Source of the DNA: an uncultured Bacteroidales bacterium
Lineage (GTDB): Bacteria; Bacteroidota; Bacteroidia; Bacteroidales; UBA932
Direction: 5' to 3'
Length of the DNA: 45,981 bases
NCBI GenBank assembly: GCA_900545245.1
Contig: UQYV01000026.1
Location: forward strand, 1 to 45,981
The notes beneath the pieces were generated by a model. The model was not told the origin of the DNA, searched no databases, and saw only the letters and a list, made by a program, of their open reading frames with translations. The position numbers were made by a program, and so were the translations under genes. This document shows, piece after piece, positions 35,526-42,499 of this stretch (the stretch's first letter is position 1; every line of letters starts with the position of its first letter).

Positions 35526-36218
35526 TTATAAGTCCTTTATTTTAAATATGTTATAGGAGATATTATTGTCATACACATCCTCTCCCTCATGTTTTTTGAG
35601 CGCCTTCACGACACGGATGGTCAATGGAAGGGCGATGATTTCATAGACGGTCTTGAGAATGACCTGCCAGAGCATCAGCCACGGGAGCTCAGACGCCGGA
35701 ATTACTCCCCCGAAGGCAAGCGGGAAGAATATGAGGCTGTCACAGCTCTCTCCAGCGACAGTGCTCAAAATTGCACGGAGAGAAAAGCGCTTCGCTCCAT
35801 CGTGAATCTTCATTTTGCTCATGACGAAAGCGTTGGCGAACGAACCTACGATAAAGGCCACAAATGATGCGGCGGCAATGCGCGGAGCGAGTCCGAAAAT
35901 GGCGTGAAAGCCTTCCTGATTCTCCCAATATGGTGCAGGAGGAATGACATCGCACAGGGCACCCATCGCAACAACGAAGAAATTCATTGCGAACCCGGCC
36001 CAAATGAGCAGACGCGCCTTGCCATAACCCCAGACCTCGCAGACACAGTCATTGATGATGTAGCTCACCGGGAAAATAAGAAGACCGCCGGTCAAGGAAA
36101 TCGGACCGACTGCGATTTGCTTTGTTTCAAGAAGATTTGCCGTGATGAGGCAAACGCAGAAGAGGATGCTGAAAAGCATAAACAGCACACTCACCGTCTT
36201 GGATGATTTGTTGTTCAT
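35526..36218 (-). CDS. Queuosine precursor transporter (YhhQ/VUT family)
   Basis: Inner-membrane ECF-like transporter thought to import queuosine precursors. 230 aa from ATG 36218; an upstream in-frame TTG at 36290 lies in the leader RNA and is rejected. Hydrophobic segments include VLFMLFSILFCVCLITANLL, ISLTGGLLIFPVSYIINDCVCEVWGYGKARLLIWAGF (the family signature), and SFVAFIVGSFANAFVMSKMK, followed by FSLRAILSTVAGESCDSLIFFPLAF. The Cys-rich NDCVCEVWGY and GESCDSLIF blocks are typical. Pairing with queF supports the assignment. Its promoter is TTTG-19-TAATTTTG (36323-36353, minus strand), leaving a leader of about 100 nt. Confidence 0.88.
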   Translation of the reverse strand: MNNKSSKTVSVLFMLFSILFCVCLITANLLETKQIAVGPISLTGGLLIFPVSYIINDCVCEVWGYGKARLLIWAGFAMNFFVVAMGALCDVIPPAPYWENQEGFHAIFGLAPRIAAASFVAFIVGSFANAFVMSKMKIHDGAKRFSLRAILSTVAGESCDSLIFFPLAFGGVIPASELPWLMLWQVILKTVYEIIALPLTIRVVKALKKHEGEDVYDNNISYNIFKIKDL

Positions 36219-36322
36219 TGTTTTAGAGGTTTCAACTACTCCGGGTACATTCCCGCCCAGTAACTGAATAAGAAAATACTTTCTTCCCAAACAGCCCTAG
36301 GATAGTATTTCAAAAGTGGGCG
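36219..36322 (-). ncRNA. Candidate structured leader (possible preQ1-sensing element) upstream of queT-queF
   Basis: On the minus strand the leader can fold into three nested helices. P1 pairs CGCCCA (36317-36322) with TGGGCG (36254-36259). P2 pairs GAAATACT (36304-36311) with AGTATTTT (36273-36280), one G-U. P3 pairs TCCTA (36298-36302) with TGGGA (36285-36289). A linker then leads to the ATG. It does not fit the preQ1-I pattern I know. P1 begins right at the -7 box, so the exact transcription start decides whether its first base or two are present. Confidence 0.4.
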
Positions 36323-36353
36323 CAAAATTACACAATTTTCCATAAGATGCAAA
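36323..36353 (-). promoter_or_regulatory. Promoter of queT-queF
   Basis: On the minus strand TTTG (36350-36353), a 19-nt spacer and TAATTTTG (36323-36330) match the Bacteroidetes consensus. Confidence 0.7.
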
Positions 36354-36420
36354 ATTCCGTCCCGAATGCGGCAATCGCAACATTTCATAACAAAGACATA
36401 CTCGTGTGCGGAGTATACGA

Positions 36421-36465
36421 TAATTTTGCAGCCGTTTCCGGAGAGCCGGATTTACGGATGCTCCG
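36421..36465 (+). promoter_or_regulatory. -7 box and mutually exclusive hairpins before a small membrane-protein gene
   Basis: TAATTTTG at 36421-36428 is a good -7 element with no clear -33 partner. Downstream, TCCGG (36437-36441) pairs with CCGGA (36446-36450), while CGGAG (36439-36443) can instead pair with CTCCG (36461-36465). The arrangement resembles a small switch, but both stems are only 5 bp. Confidence 0.35.
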
Positions 36466-36496
36466 AAGTAATGTAGTGTTTTAATTTTATATTGTT

Positions 36497-36670
36497 ATGG
36501 ATTTGTTTCTTCACTTTGCAAGCTGTATGAACACGAATGCGCAGTTCATAATAATCGCTTGTCTCGCAGCTGTCGTTGCAGTTCCTGTTCTCGGATGGTT
36601 GATTAAGGAAAATCACAAGCATCACGTGATTAGTTGGGACAGCACTGACAGCAACCACTACCTCGACTAA
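36497..36670 (+). CDS. Small single-span membrane protein (57 aa), function unknown
   Basis: Frame from ATG 36497 to TAA 36668-36670. It has a short N-terminus (MDLFLHFASCMNTNAQ), one hydrophobic helix (FIIIACLAAVVAVPVLGWLI) and a His/Asp-rich tail (KENHKHHVISWDSTDSNHYLD). A -7 box lies 69 nt upstream. It is divergent from queT and 47 nt before the exporter gene. The tail could bind metal; that is speculation. Confidence 0.5.
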   Translation: MDLFLHFASCMNTNAQFIIIACLAAVVAVPVLGWLIKENHKHHVISWDSTDSNHYLD

Positions 36671-36717
36671 TATAAGAGTCGCGGTGGACATTTAATGGAA
36701 GAATTGATGCATGTTTT

Positions 36718-37545
36718 ATGGAAATGAATGATAATACGGCTGTTACTCAGGAGAACATAATTGTTACAACAACTACGCATAAACATCTTAAAGAGTTATG
36801 TCGTTTCCTGTCTGAGTACGCCGCAAAACTACTGTCAAGCGGCACGACGACCATAAGGACGGAGAAGAATGTCGTGAGAATTGCCGAATCATACGGGGCT
36901 TTGGCGGATTTTGCCGTACTTCCAAACGAGATAATGCTGACCCTGTGGGACTGCAAGCGTGAGCACTCATACACAGTGAACTGCAAAATCAGTGAAACTT
37001 CATTGAACTTCGACGCCATTACACGACTCAGCGCACTCAGCTGGAAGATTTCAGACAACAATCTAAGTCTTGACGAGGCATGGAAAGAGTATGAGAACAT
37101 ACTCCGCGTGCCACGTCTGCCGTTTCCGCTTGTAACATTTCTCGTCGGCTGCGCCAACGCGTCGTTCTGCCGTCTGTTCAACGGAGACTGGATTGCCATG
37201 GCGATAGTTTTCGTAGCCACAGTTTGCGGGTTCTATCTCAAGCACGAAATGATTATCAAGCAGAGACTTAACGTTCAGTTTTCAATCATAGCGTCGAGCT
37301 GTCTGTCAGCAATAATAAGCTGCTCGGGATATGTGTTCGGATGGAGCGGAACGCCGGACATCGCGTTGGCCACCAGCGTGCTGTGGCTCGTCCCCGGAAT
37401 CCCGTTCATCAACGCGATGAGCGACCTCATCTACGGACACTACGTCTGCTGCCTCAGCCGTTTCATACAAGCAATAATCACGACAATATCCCTTTCTCTC
37501 GGACTGTGCCTTGCACTCATGATAATGCAGATCAATTATGTTTAA
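36718..37545 (+). CDS. Threonine/serine exporter-type protein, N-terminal half (ThrE/DUF1212 family)
   Basis: Inner-membrane protein of 275 aa. The soluble N-terminus carries the DUF1212 pattern: YAAKLLSSGTTTIRTEKNVVRIAESYG, then TLWDCKREHSYTVNCKI. About five hydrophobic helices follow from residue 135 (FPLVTFLVGCANASFCRLFNG to LCLALMIMQI), including LVPGIPFINAMSDLIYGHYV, the family's conserved loop. It overlaps the next gene by 8 nt. In many bacteria the two halves are one polypeptide (ThrE); here they are separate, as in the YjjP/YjjB pair. Substrate (Thr/Ser or a dicarboxylate such as succinate) cannot be decided. Confidence 0.85.
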   Translation: MEMNDNTAVTQENIIVTTTTHKHLKELCRFLSEYAAKLLSSGTTTIRTEKNVVRIAESYGALADFAVLPNEIMLTLWDCKREHSYTVNCKISETSLNFDAITRLSALSWKISDNNLSLDEAWKEYENILRVPRLPFPLVTFLVGCANASFCRLFNGDWIAMAIVFVATVCGFYLKHEMIIKQRLNVQFSIIASSCLSAIISCSGYVFGWSGTPDIALATSVLWLVPGIPFINAMSDLIYGHYVCCLSRFIQAIITTISLSLGLCLALMIMQINYV

Positions 37546-38035
37546 CATGTCTATTCCATTAGCGATTATTTCGGACGGATTGTTTGCAGCGATTGCAGCA
37601 ATCGGTTTCGGCAGTATAAGCAACATTTCAAAGAACAGTTTCCTCGGGTGCGCGATACTTGCGGCGACGGGGCACATGACACGATTCGTGCTCATGGAGT
37701 ATTTCGGTGTCCACATCGTCCAGGCAAGCTTCTTCGCCGGCCTCGCAATCGGACTACTTTCGCTCCCTGTTGCGAAATGGAGAAAATGCCCGGTGGAGGC
37801 GCTCTCATTCCCTGCCCTGCTCCCGATGATTCCGGGAATGTACGCATACAGAGCCGTAAATGCACTTGTGCTCGCCATCATGGCATCCGGGGAAGAAACA
37901 TTCTCCCACTACCGCAACGTTTTCCACTACAATGCGCTCATCTGCCTCATTGCCATAGTTTTGATGGTGCTGGCGACTATGATTCCTATCTTCATCTTCA
38001 AGAAATTCTCCTTTTCCGTTACGAGGGGCGAATAA
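37538..38035 (+). CDS. Threonine/serine exporter-type protein, C-terminal half (ThrE_2/DUF3815 family)
   Basis: Partner of the preceding gene: 165 aa, four hydrophobic helices (ISDGLFAAIAAIGFGSIS, ILAATGHMTRFVLM, SFFAGLAIGLLSLPVAKW, LICLIAIVLMVLATMIPIFIF) with the family motif PALLPMIPGMYAYRAV. The start lies within the last codons of the upstream gene, so the halves are translationally coupled and probably form one transporter. A stem-loop follows at 38061-38088. Confidence 0.85.
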   Translation: MFNMSIPLAIISDGLFAAIAAIGFGSISNISKNSFLGCAILAATGHMTRFVLMEYFGVHIVQASFFAGLAIGLLSLPVAKWRKCPVEALSFPALLPMIPGMYAYRAVNALVLAIMASGEETFSHYRNVFHYNALICLIAIVLMVLATMIPIFIFKKFSFSVTRGE

Positions 38036-38060
38036 AAAGCGGTCTGCCACTAAATAATAA

Positions 38061-38088
38061 CTGCTGAATTTCTCTCGAAGTTCAGCAG
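38061..38088. terminator. Bidirectional stem-loop terminator
   Basis: CTGCTGAATTTC (38061-38072) and GAAGTTCAGCAG (38077-38088) form a 12-bp stem with one G-T pair and a TCTC loop. It lies between the convergent exporter operon and a minus-strand small gene. There is no strong T tract on the plus side; TTATTATTTAG follows on the minus side. Confidence 0.6.
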
Positions 38089-38153
38089 CCTGAAAAATTA
38101 ATGCATATAAAGTACTGATGAAAACAGTACTATGTGGCCAAGATACCGCTTTA

Positions 38154-38306
38154 CTACTCTGTCACGATATCCTTGATTTCCCTCATGCGAAGTCTCTGAT
38201 TCTTCTTTCTTTCTACGCCATTGAGACGCCTCATCTTGTCAAACGCAGTGAAAATGCTGCCAGCGATGCAGAGAACCACCATAATGAAAAATACTACGAG
38301 TTTCAT
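38154..38306 (-). CDS. Small basic membrane protein (50 aa), function unknown
   Basis: Minus-strand frame from ATG 38306. One hydrophobic helix (LVVFFIMVVLCIAGSIF) is followed by a highly basic tail (FDKMRRLNGVERKKNQRLRM, then REIKDIVTE). The -7 box TACATTTG on the minus strand (38346-38353) has a near-consensus TTTC about 20 nt upstream. The promoter, the single helix and the positive-inside layout argue for a real gene. No family recognised. Confidence 0.55.
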   Translation of the reverse strand: MKLVVFFIMVVLCIAGSIFTAFDKMRRLNGVERKKNQRLRMREIKDIVTE

Positions 38307-38422
38307 AATTGTATGATTTAATTGTTTATATTCAAAAACGTGGTACAAATGTACGACGGACTCGAAAGAATGAAAAGCATTGGTTATGAAACATACGAAT
38401 ACCGGCAATCGCAGGAGGTGGG

Positions 38423-38453
38423 CTTGAGGATTGGGAAATATTCCGTAACTTTG
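38423..38453 (+). promoter_or_regulatory. Promoter of menA
   Basis: CTTG (38423-38426), a 19-nt spacer and TAACTTTG (38446-38453) fit the Bacteroidetes consensus with one mismatch in the -33 element. It lies 77 nt upstream of ATG 38531. Confidence 0.55.
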
Positions 38454-38530
38454 CGTCGTTTTCGCGGAATTTGGGGATATTATGAACGAATATCCCGAAA
38501 AACAGGATTTTAGATTTAACGCAGACTATA

Positions 38531-39442
38531 ATGAGTATGGAGAAATTCAGGTATTATGTAAAATCGACGAGGCTTCGCACATTGCCGCTATCGCTTGCGG
38601 GAATAATAACCGGAATCGGGCTTGCGGCGGCGGACTATCGCATAAATTGGGGAGTCGCGGCTCTTGTGGCGCTGACTGCCGTGTGCCTTCAGATTCTGTC
38701 CAATGTCTCGAATGAATATGGGGACTGCCTCAGCGGCACCGACGGCGAGGACAGACAGGGTCCGAACTACTCCAAGGGACATCTTGGCGACAAGGACTAC
38801 CGCAGGATGGTCGCGTTTTGGGCTGTGATGAGCTGCGTATCCGGTGCGGCAATGGTCTACACGTCTTATGGGACATTCCTGCAGCTTGAGCCGATTATGC
38901 TGATTATTCTCGGAGCAGCCGCCGTCATGGCAGCAATAAAATATACGCTCGGGCGACACCCATACGGATACAGCGGCCACGGAGACATTGCCGTATTCAC
39001 ATTTTTCGGAATAGTTTCGGTGCTCGGAGCATATTTTGTCGTCGCGCACGAGATTCCGTCGTTCTATCTTCTTATGCCGGCGTCGGCAATCGGACTGTTC
39101 AGCGTGGGCGTGCTGAACATCAACAACATCCGCGACATGAAGACAGACGCCGCGACAAGAGTCACCATTGCGATAAGGTTGGGAGAAAAGAAAGCGAGGA
39201 TATATCAGACGCTCCTGATTGTCGGAGGCTGGGCACTGCTGCTCGGCTATGTCTTCGGATGCAGAATGTTCGACTGGCGGCACTGCCTGTTTCTCGTTAC
39301 ACTTCCGCTCTATGCCATCCACCTCATAGGAGTTTGGAAGCACAGCGGTCATGCCCTCGACAAGTACTTTCCGATGTTGGTAATGGGAACTTTCGCCCTG
39401 TCAATTCTCCTTGCTGTCGGGTTCACGGCTTATCTGTGGTAG
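38531..39442 (+). CDS. menA: 1,4-dihydroxy-2-naphthoate polyprenyltransferase
   Basis: Inner-membrane UbiA-family enzyme that attaches the isoprenoid chain to DHNA in menaquinone synthesis. 303 aa with about nine helices. The first Asp-rich motif is NVSNEYGDCLSGTD (Asn61, Asp65, Asp71) and the second is NINNIRDMKTDAATR; both bind Mg-prenyl diphosphate. STRLRTLPLSLAGIITG at the N-terminus is the usual MenA start. Its 3' end overlaps the 3' end of the convergent menG-like gene by 42 nt, so the two menaquinone genes could affect each other through antisense transcription. Confidence 0.93.
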   Translation: MSMEKFRYYVKSTRLRTLPLSLAGIITGIGLAAADYRINWGVAALVALTAVCLQILSNVSNEYGDCLSGTDGEDRQGPNYSKGHLGDKDYRRMVAFWAVMSCVSGAAMVYTSYGTFLQLEPIMLIILGAAAVMAAIKYTLGRHPYGYSGHGDIAVFTFFGIVSVLGAYFVVAHEIPSFYLLMPASAIGLFSVGVLNINNIRDMKTDAATRVTIAIRLGEKKARIYQTLLIVGGWALLLGYVFGCRMFDWRHCLFLVTLPLYAIHLIGVWKHSGHALDKYFPMLVMGTFALSILLAVGFTAYLW

Positions 39443-40174
39443 TGAAGCGACGTACATCCGGCAAATGCCGAACGTGAGGGGCGTGTGGCTAACGGACGTA
39501 AAGCCGCAGGATGACAGGATGGCCTTGAAGCGCTTAGGAAGGGGGAAATTCAGGACAGAAGCGGGGAGGTAGCGGTAGGCTGCCTTGTCACCGCTGACCC
39601 TGCCTCCCACCCATGGAAGTATCTTCAGGAAATACAGCTTGTACAGCGCAAGAAGCAGCCTATTCTGAGGTACGGAAAGTTCCAGTATCACCAACCTGCC
39701 GCCCGGGCGGAGCACACGGCGCATCTCGCGCAGCCCCTGCTCGAGATGTTCGAAATTCCTCACTCCGAATCCCACACAGACCCCGTCGAAACTGTCATCG
39801 GCGAACTCCAGCGCCTCGCAGTCTCCTTTCCGCAGTTCAATCCGGTCGTCAAGACCAAGCCTCGCGACCTTTTCACGTCCTCCGGCAAGCATTCCGTCCG
39901 AGAGGTCGATGCCGGTAATCCTGGCTTTCTGCGAGCGCCTTGCCACGGCAATCGAGAAGTCCCCTGTTCCACAGGCAACGTCAAGTATATGAAAATCAGC
40001 ATCCTTCGGCAGAAGTTTTCGCACGGCGCGACGACGCCATATCTTGTCGATGTTCAGCGAAAGTATATGGTTCAAGGCATCATATTCCGGAGCGATGCTG
40101 TCAAACATCTTCTCTACAGCTTCCTTTTTTGGCATATCGTGAGCAATGTCACCGGGACAGTCCTCTGACAACAT
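39401..40174 (-). CDS. menG: Demethylmenaquinone/ubiquinone methyltransferase
   Basis: SAM-dependent methyltransferase for the last step of menaquinone synthesis. I start it at ATG 40174 (257 aa), because MLSEDCPGDIAHDMPKKEAV leads into the usual MFDSIAPEYDALNHILSLNID; longer in-frame starts run into the promoter. SAM motif I is LDVACGTGDFS, followed by ITGIDLSDGML and the UbiE block FGVRNFEHLEQGLREMRRVLRPGGRLVILE. The family normally ends near FGICRMYVA; here about 15 extra residues (LPQISREPDSKEN) are encoded antisense to the end of menA. A -7-like TATCTTTG lies on the minus strand at 40200-40207. Confidence 0.93.
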   Translation of the reverse strand: MLSEDCPGDIAHDMPKKEAVEKMFDSIAPEYDALNHILSLNIDKIWRRRAVRKLLPKDADFHILDVACGTGDFSIAVARRSQKARITGIDLSDGMLAGGREKVARLGLDDRIELRKGDCEALEFADDSFDGVCVGFGVRNFEHLEQGLREMRRVLRPGGRLVILELSVPQNRLLLALYKLYFLKILPWVGGRVSGDKAAYRYLPASVLNFPLPKRFKAILSSCGFTSVSHTPLTFGICRMYVASLPQISREPDSKEN

Positions 40175-40314
40175 TGGCAGAGACTTCGGCAAAGCGGGAC
40201 AAAGATAGCTTTTTTCCGGCAAAGGCACAGACTTTGACGCAAATATGAGCCGCATTTTCTTATGACAATTTGTCACTGGAATTGCTGGCACAAGGTAAGA
40301 CTAAGACAATTTAT

Positions 40315-41604
40315 ATGGAAAAGAAAGAAATTCCGGTTCTCCTGCTCACCGGCTATCTCGGAAGCGGCAAGACTACGCTCCTCAACAGGATTTTGGCGAA
40401 CAAAAAGGGTATACGTTTCGCCGTGATTGTCAATGATATAGGCGAAGTGAACATAGACGCGGATCTCATCCAGAAAGGCGGAGTGGTCGGGAAGAAGGAC
40501 GAGAGTCTCGTCGCTCTCCAGAACGGCTGCATCTGCTGCACGCTCAAGGCAGACCTCATTGAGCAGATTTATGAAATCATGAGGATGCAGAAATTCGACT
40601 ACATCGTCATCGAGGCCAGCGGAATTTGTGAACCTGAACCTATCGCGAGGACAATCTGCAGCATTCCGACCTTCGGCGGTCTCTACACGAAGTACGGCAT
40701 CTGCCGGCTCGACAACATTGTCACCGTTGTGGATGCGATGAGAATGCAGAGCGAGTTCGACTGCGGCGACACCCTCGTAATGAAAAACATCGACGAAGAG
40801 GATATCGAAAACCTTGTAATCCAACAGATTGAGTTCTGCAACACAGTTCTCCTCAACAAGGCATCGGAAGTTTCGCCTAAGGAACTCGAACGCATAAAGG
40901 CGATCATCCGCGAGCTTCAGCCGAAAGCCGAAATTATAGAATGCAACTACGCGGATGTCGAACTCGACAAACTGCTGAACACCCACTTGTTTGACTATGA
41001 CAAGGTGTCAGCCTCAGCAGGCTGGATCAAGGGCATTGAGACTTCCGAGGAGGATGCTCACAAAGCGGAACATGACCATCACGAGGATGACGACCATGAT
41101 GAGGACGAGCACGGCCACCACCATCACGATGACGACCACGATGAGGATGAAGAACATGACCATCACCACAAGGAAGTCGGAGGGCATCATCACCACCATC
41201 ACCACGAGCATGATGGCGGCGAGGTTGAGGAATACGGAATTGGCACTTTCGTCTATTGCCGTCGTCCGGCCTTCGACATGAACAAGTTCGACAATTTCGT
41301 GGCGAAGAAATGGTCGCGCAACATCATCCGCGCCAAGGGTCTATGCTACTTCAGCGACGACACCGACATGTCCTACCTCTTCGAGCAGGCAGGCCGTCAG
41401 TTCCAGCTCAAGGCCGCCGGCAAGTGGTACGCCACCGCTCCCGAAGAAGACCTCAAGGAAATCGCTCGCCAGGACCCGGACTTCATGAAAGACTGGGACC
41501 CGAAATACGGCGACCGCATGCAGAAGCTAGTATTCATCGGCCAGCACCTCGACAAGGAGCAGATCACCAGAGACCTCGACTTCTGCCTCGTCAGCGAGGA
41601 GTAG
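40315..41604 (+). CDS. CobW/COG0523-family GTPase with His-rich metal-binding loop (probable zinc metallochaperone)
   Basis: GTP-driven metal chaperone of 429 aa, start ATG 40315 (the TTG at 40270 is rejected). The G1 loop is GYLGSGKTT (13-21) and the metal-binding motif GCICC lies at 71-75, both family hallmarks; NKASEV is the G4-type motif. Residues about 246-306 are almost purely His, Asp and Glu, with a run of seven His, expected to bind Zn or another transition metal. The CobW C-terminal domain follows (GIGTFVYCRRPAFDMNKFDNFV, RNIIRAKGLCYF). COG0523 proteins with such loops are usually zinc-starvation genes; no Zur operator was identified upstream. Confidence 0.9.
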   Translation: MEKKEIPVLLLTGYLGSGKTTLLNRILANKKGIRFAVIVNDIGEVNIDADLIQKGGVVGKKDESLVALQNGCICCTLKADLIEQIYEIMRMQKFDYIVIEASGICEPEPIARTICSIPTFGGLYTKYGICRLDNIVTVVDAMRMQSEFDCGDTLVMKNIDEEDIENLVIQQIEFCNTVLLNKASEVSPKELERIKAIIRELQPKAEIIECNYADVELDKLLNTHLFDYDKVSASAGWIKGIETSEEDAHKAEHDHHEDDDHDEDEHGHHHHDDDHDEDEEHDHHHKEVGGHHHHHHHEHDGGEVEEYGIGTFVYCRRPAFDMNKFDNFVAKKWSRNIIRAKGLCYFSDDTDMSYLFEQAGRQFQLKAAGKWYATAPEEDLKEIARQDPDFMKDWDPKYGDRMQKLVFIGQHLDKEQITRDLDFCLVSEE

Positions 41605-41626
41605 CAAGCACAACAAATGTCAAGAT

Positions 41627-41640
41627 GCAGGCGAGCCTGC
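41627..41640. terminator. Short palindromic stem between convergent genes
   Basis: GCAGGC, a 2-nt gap and GCCTGC form a 6-bp GC-rich stem 22 nt after the CobW gene stop, between convergent genes. No T tract follows on the plus strand. Confidence 0.35.
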
Positions 41641-41663
41641 GGTGAGATTGTATGTGTTCAAGA

Positions 41664-42191
41664 TTATTTTGTCACGACAAGACGACCGACAGCACGGAAT
41701 CTCTCAATCATCTTGAGAATTCTAGTCTCATAGGCTTTATCTGTAGTCGTTTTGATTGTCTTTTCCTTTGACTTGTCCTCAAGGAATGGGAAAAGAGCGA
41801 TGTTGTCGGCTTCTTTTCCGTTCTCATCGATATGCAAGAGCATAAGAGTTGCAATGGTGAGCGAGCGGTAGTGAAGTTCCGGCCACTGAGTGCCGTCCTT
41901 TTCAACAATTCTGATGATTCCCTCCCCCTTTCCAGTGCTCTCGAGAGTATACTTCCTTTCAAGAGACTCAATCATATAATAGGTGTTTTCTTTGGATTCC
42001 AAGGATTTCAATGCAAAGTTCACTGTCGATTTGGCACTGTTGAAACGAATAACAAGATTTTCCTGTCCGCTGCCAACCTCATTATTAATGATGGTCCACC
42101 AGTCTCCGGAAAGCATGATGTCCGCCTTGGAGCAAGAATTGAGAAATAAAGATGCGACAAGAGTCAAAATAATGATAAATGTCTTTTTCAT
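41664..42191 (-). CDS. Small lipoprotein of unknown function
   Basis: 175 aa. The signal peptide MKKTFIIILTLVASLFLNSC has a good lipobox (LNSC), followed by SKADIMLSGDWWTIINNEVG. The remainder is predicted beta-rich (ENLVIRFNSAKSTVNFAL, GIIRIVEKDGTQWPELHYRSLTIATLMLLHI) and resembles small Bacteroidetes lipoproteins of a lipocalin-like shape, but I do not recognise a family. A minus-strand -7-like TTCCTTTG lies upstream. It faces the CobW gene convergently and the WG-like gene divergently. Confidence 0.7.
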   Translation of the reverse strand: MKKTFIIILTLVASLFLNSCSKADIMLSGDWWTIINNEVGSGQENLVIRFNSAKSTVNFALKSLESKENTYYMIESLERKYTLESTGKGEGIIRIVEKDGTQWPELHYRSLTIATLMLLHIDENGKEADNIALFPFLEDKSKEKTIKTTTDKAYETRILKMIERFRAVGRLVVTK

Positions 42192-42499
42192 AACTATTTT
42201 TGGTTAATTGTTTTCGCAAAGGAAAGGATAATTTCACATCTTTGCAATAAGTAATTTTACTTAGAAACCCCCTCAAAGGTGGGTCAATGCCGTACAAATC
42301 GTGCAAATTTTATCAAAAGTTTGATAATCACAAATGTAATAATTATATTCGCGATAAAAGGTGTAGAGCATGGAATATAACGAACTTGAGAATCCGTTTG
42401 TCGCAGGAAAATATGTCTCCGACAAATACTTCATACCTTCGCTCAAACAAAGATTTCGGACAATTTCAACGCATTCTTTATAGATTTAATAAAATATCT
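42192..42499. other. Divergent intergenic region with two palindromes
   Basis: 308 bases between divergent genes. It contains AAGTAATTTTACTT (42249-42262, perfect palindrome) and TTATCAAAAGTTTGATAA (42310-42327, perfect 8-bp arms). Either could be an operator. An open plus frame from 42287 exists, but it has low-complexity, non-protein-like sequence and no signal peptide until ATG 42500. Confidence 0.45.

Noticed and set aside
36190..36250. preQ1-I riboswitch directly before the queT start
   Set aside because: The segment GGAG-loop-CTCT followed by AAAACA looked tempting, but the loop and the 3' A-rich tail do not match the class I pattern as I know it; only the general structured-leader claim was kept.
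38118..38321. 67-aa plus-strand frame opposite the small basic membrane protein
   Set aside because: It is antisense to a minus-strand gene with promoter and membrane helix, and has no recognisable features.
41014..41211. Val/Met-rich minus-strand frame opposite the His-rich loop
   Set aside because: It is only the complement of His/Asp codons; antisense of such repeats always looks like a hydrophobic protein.
40964..41215. His/Asp codon repeats as a possible CRISPR or tandem-repeat array
   Set aside because: The repeats are in-frame codons of a metal-binding loop, with irregular length and no spacers.
42287..42499. N-terminal extension of the WG-like protein
   Set aside because: The extra 71 residues lack any domain and place the obvious signal peptide internally; the true start is ATG 42500.
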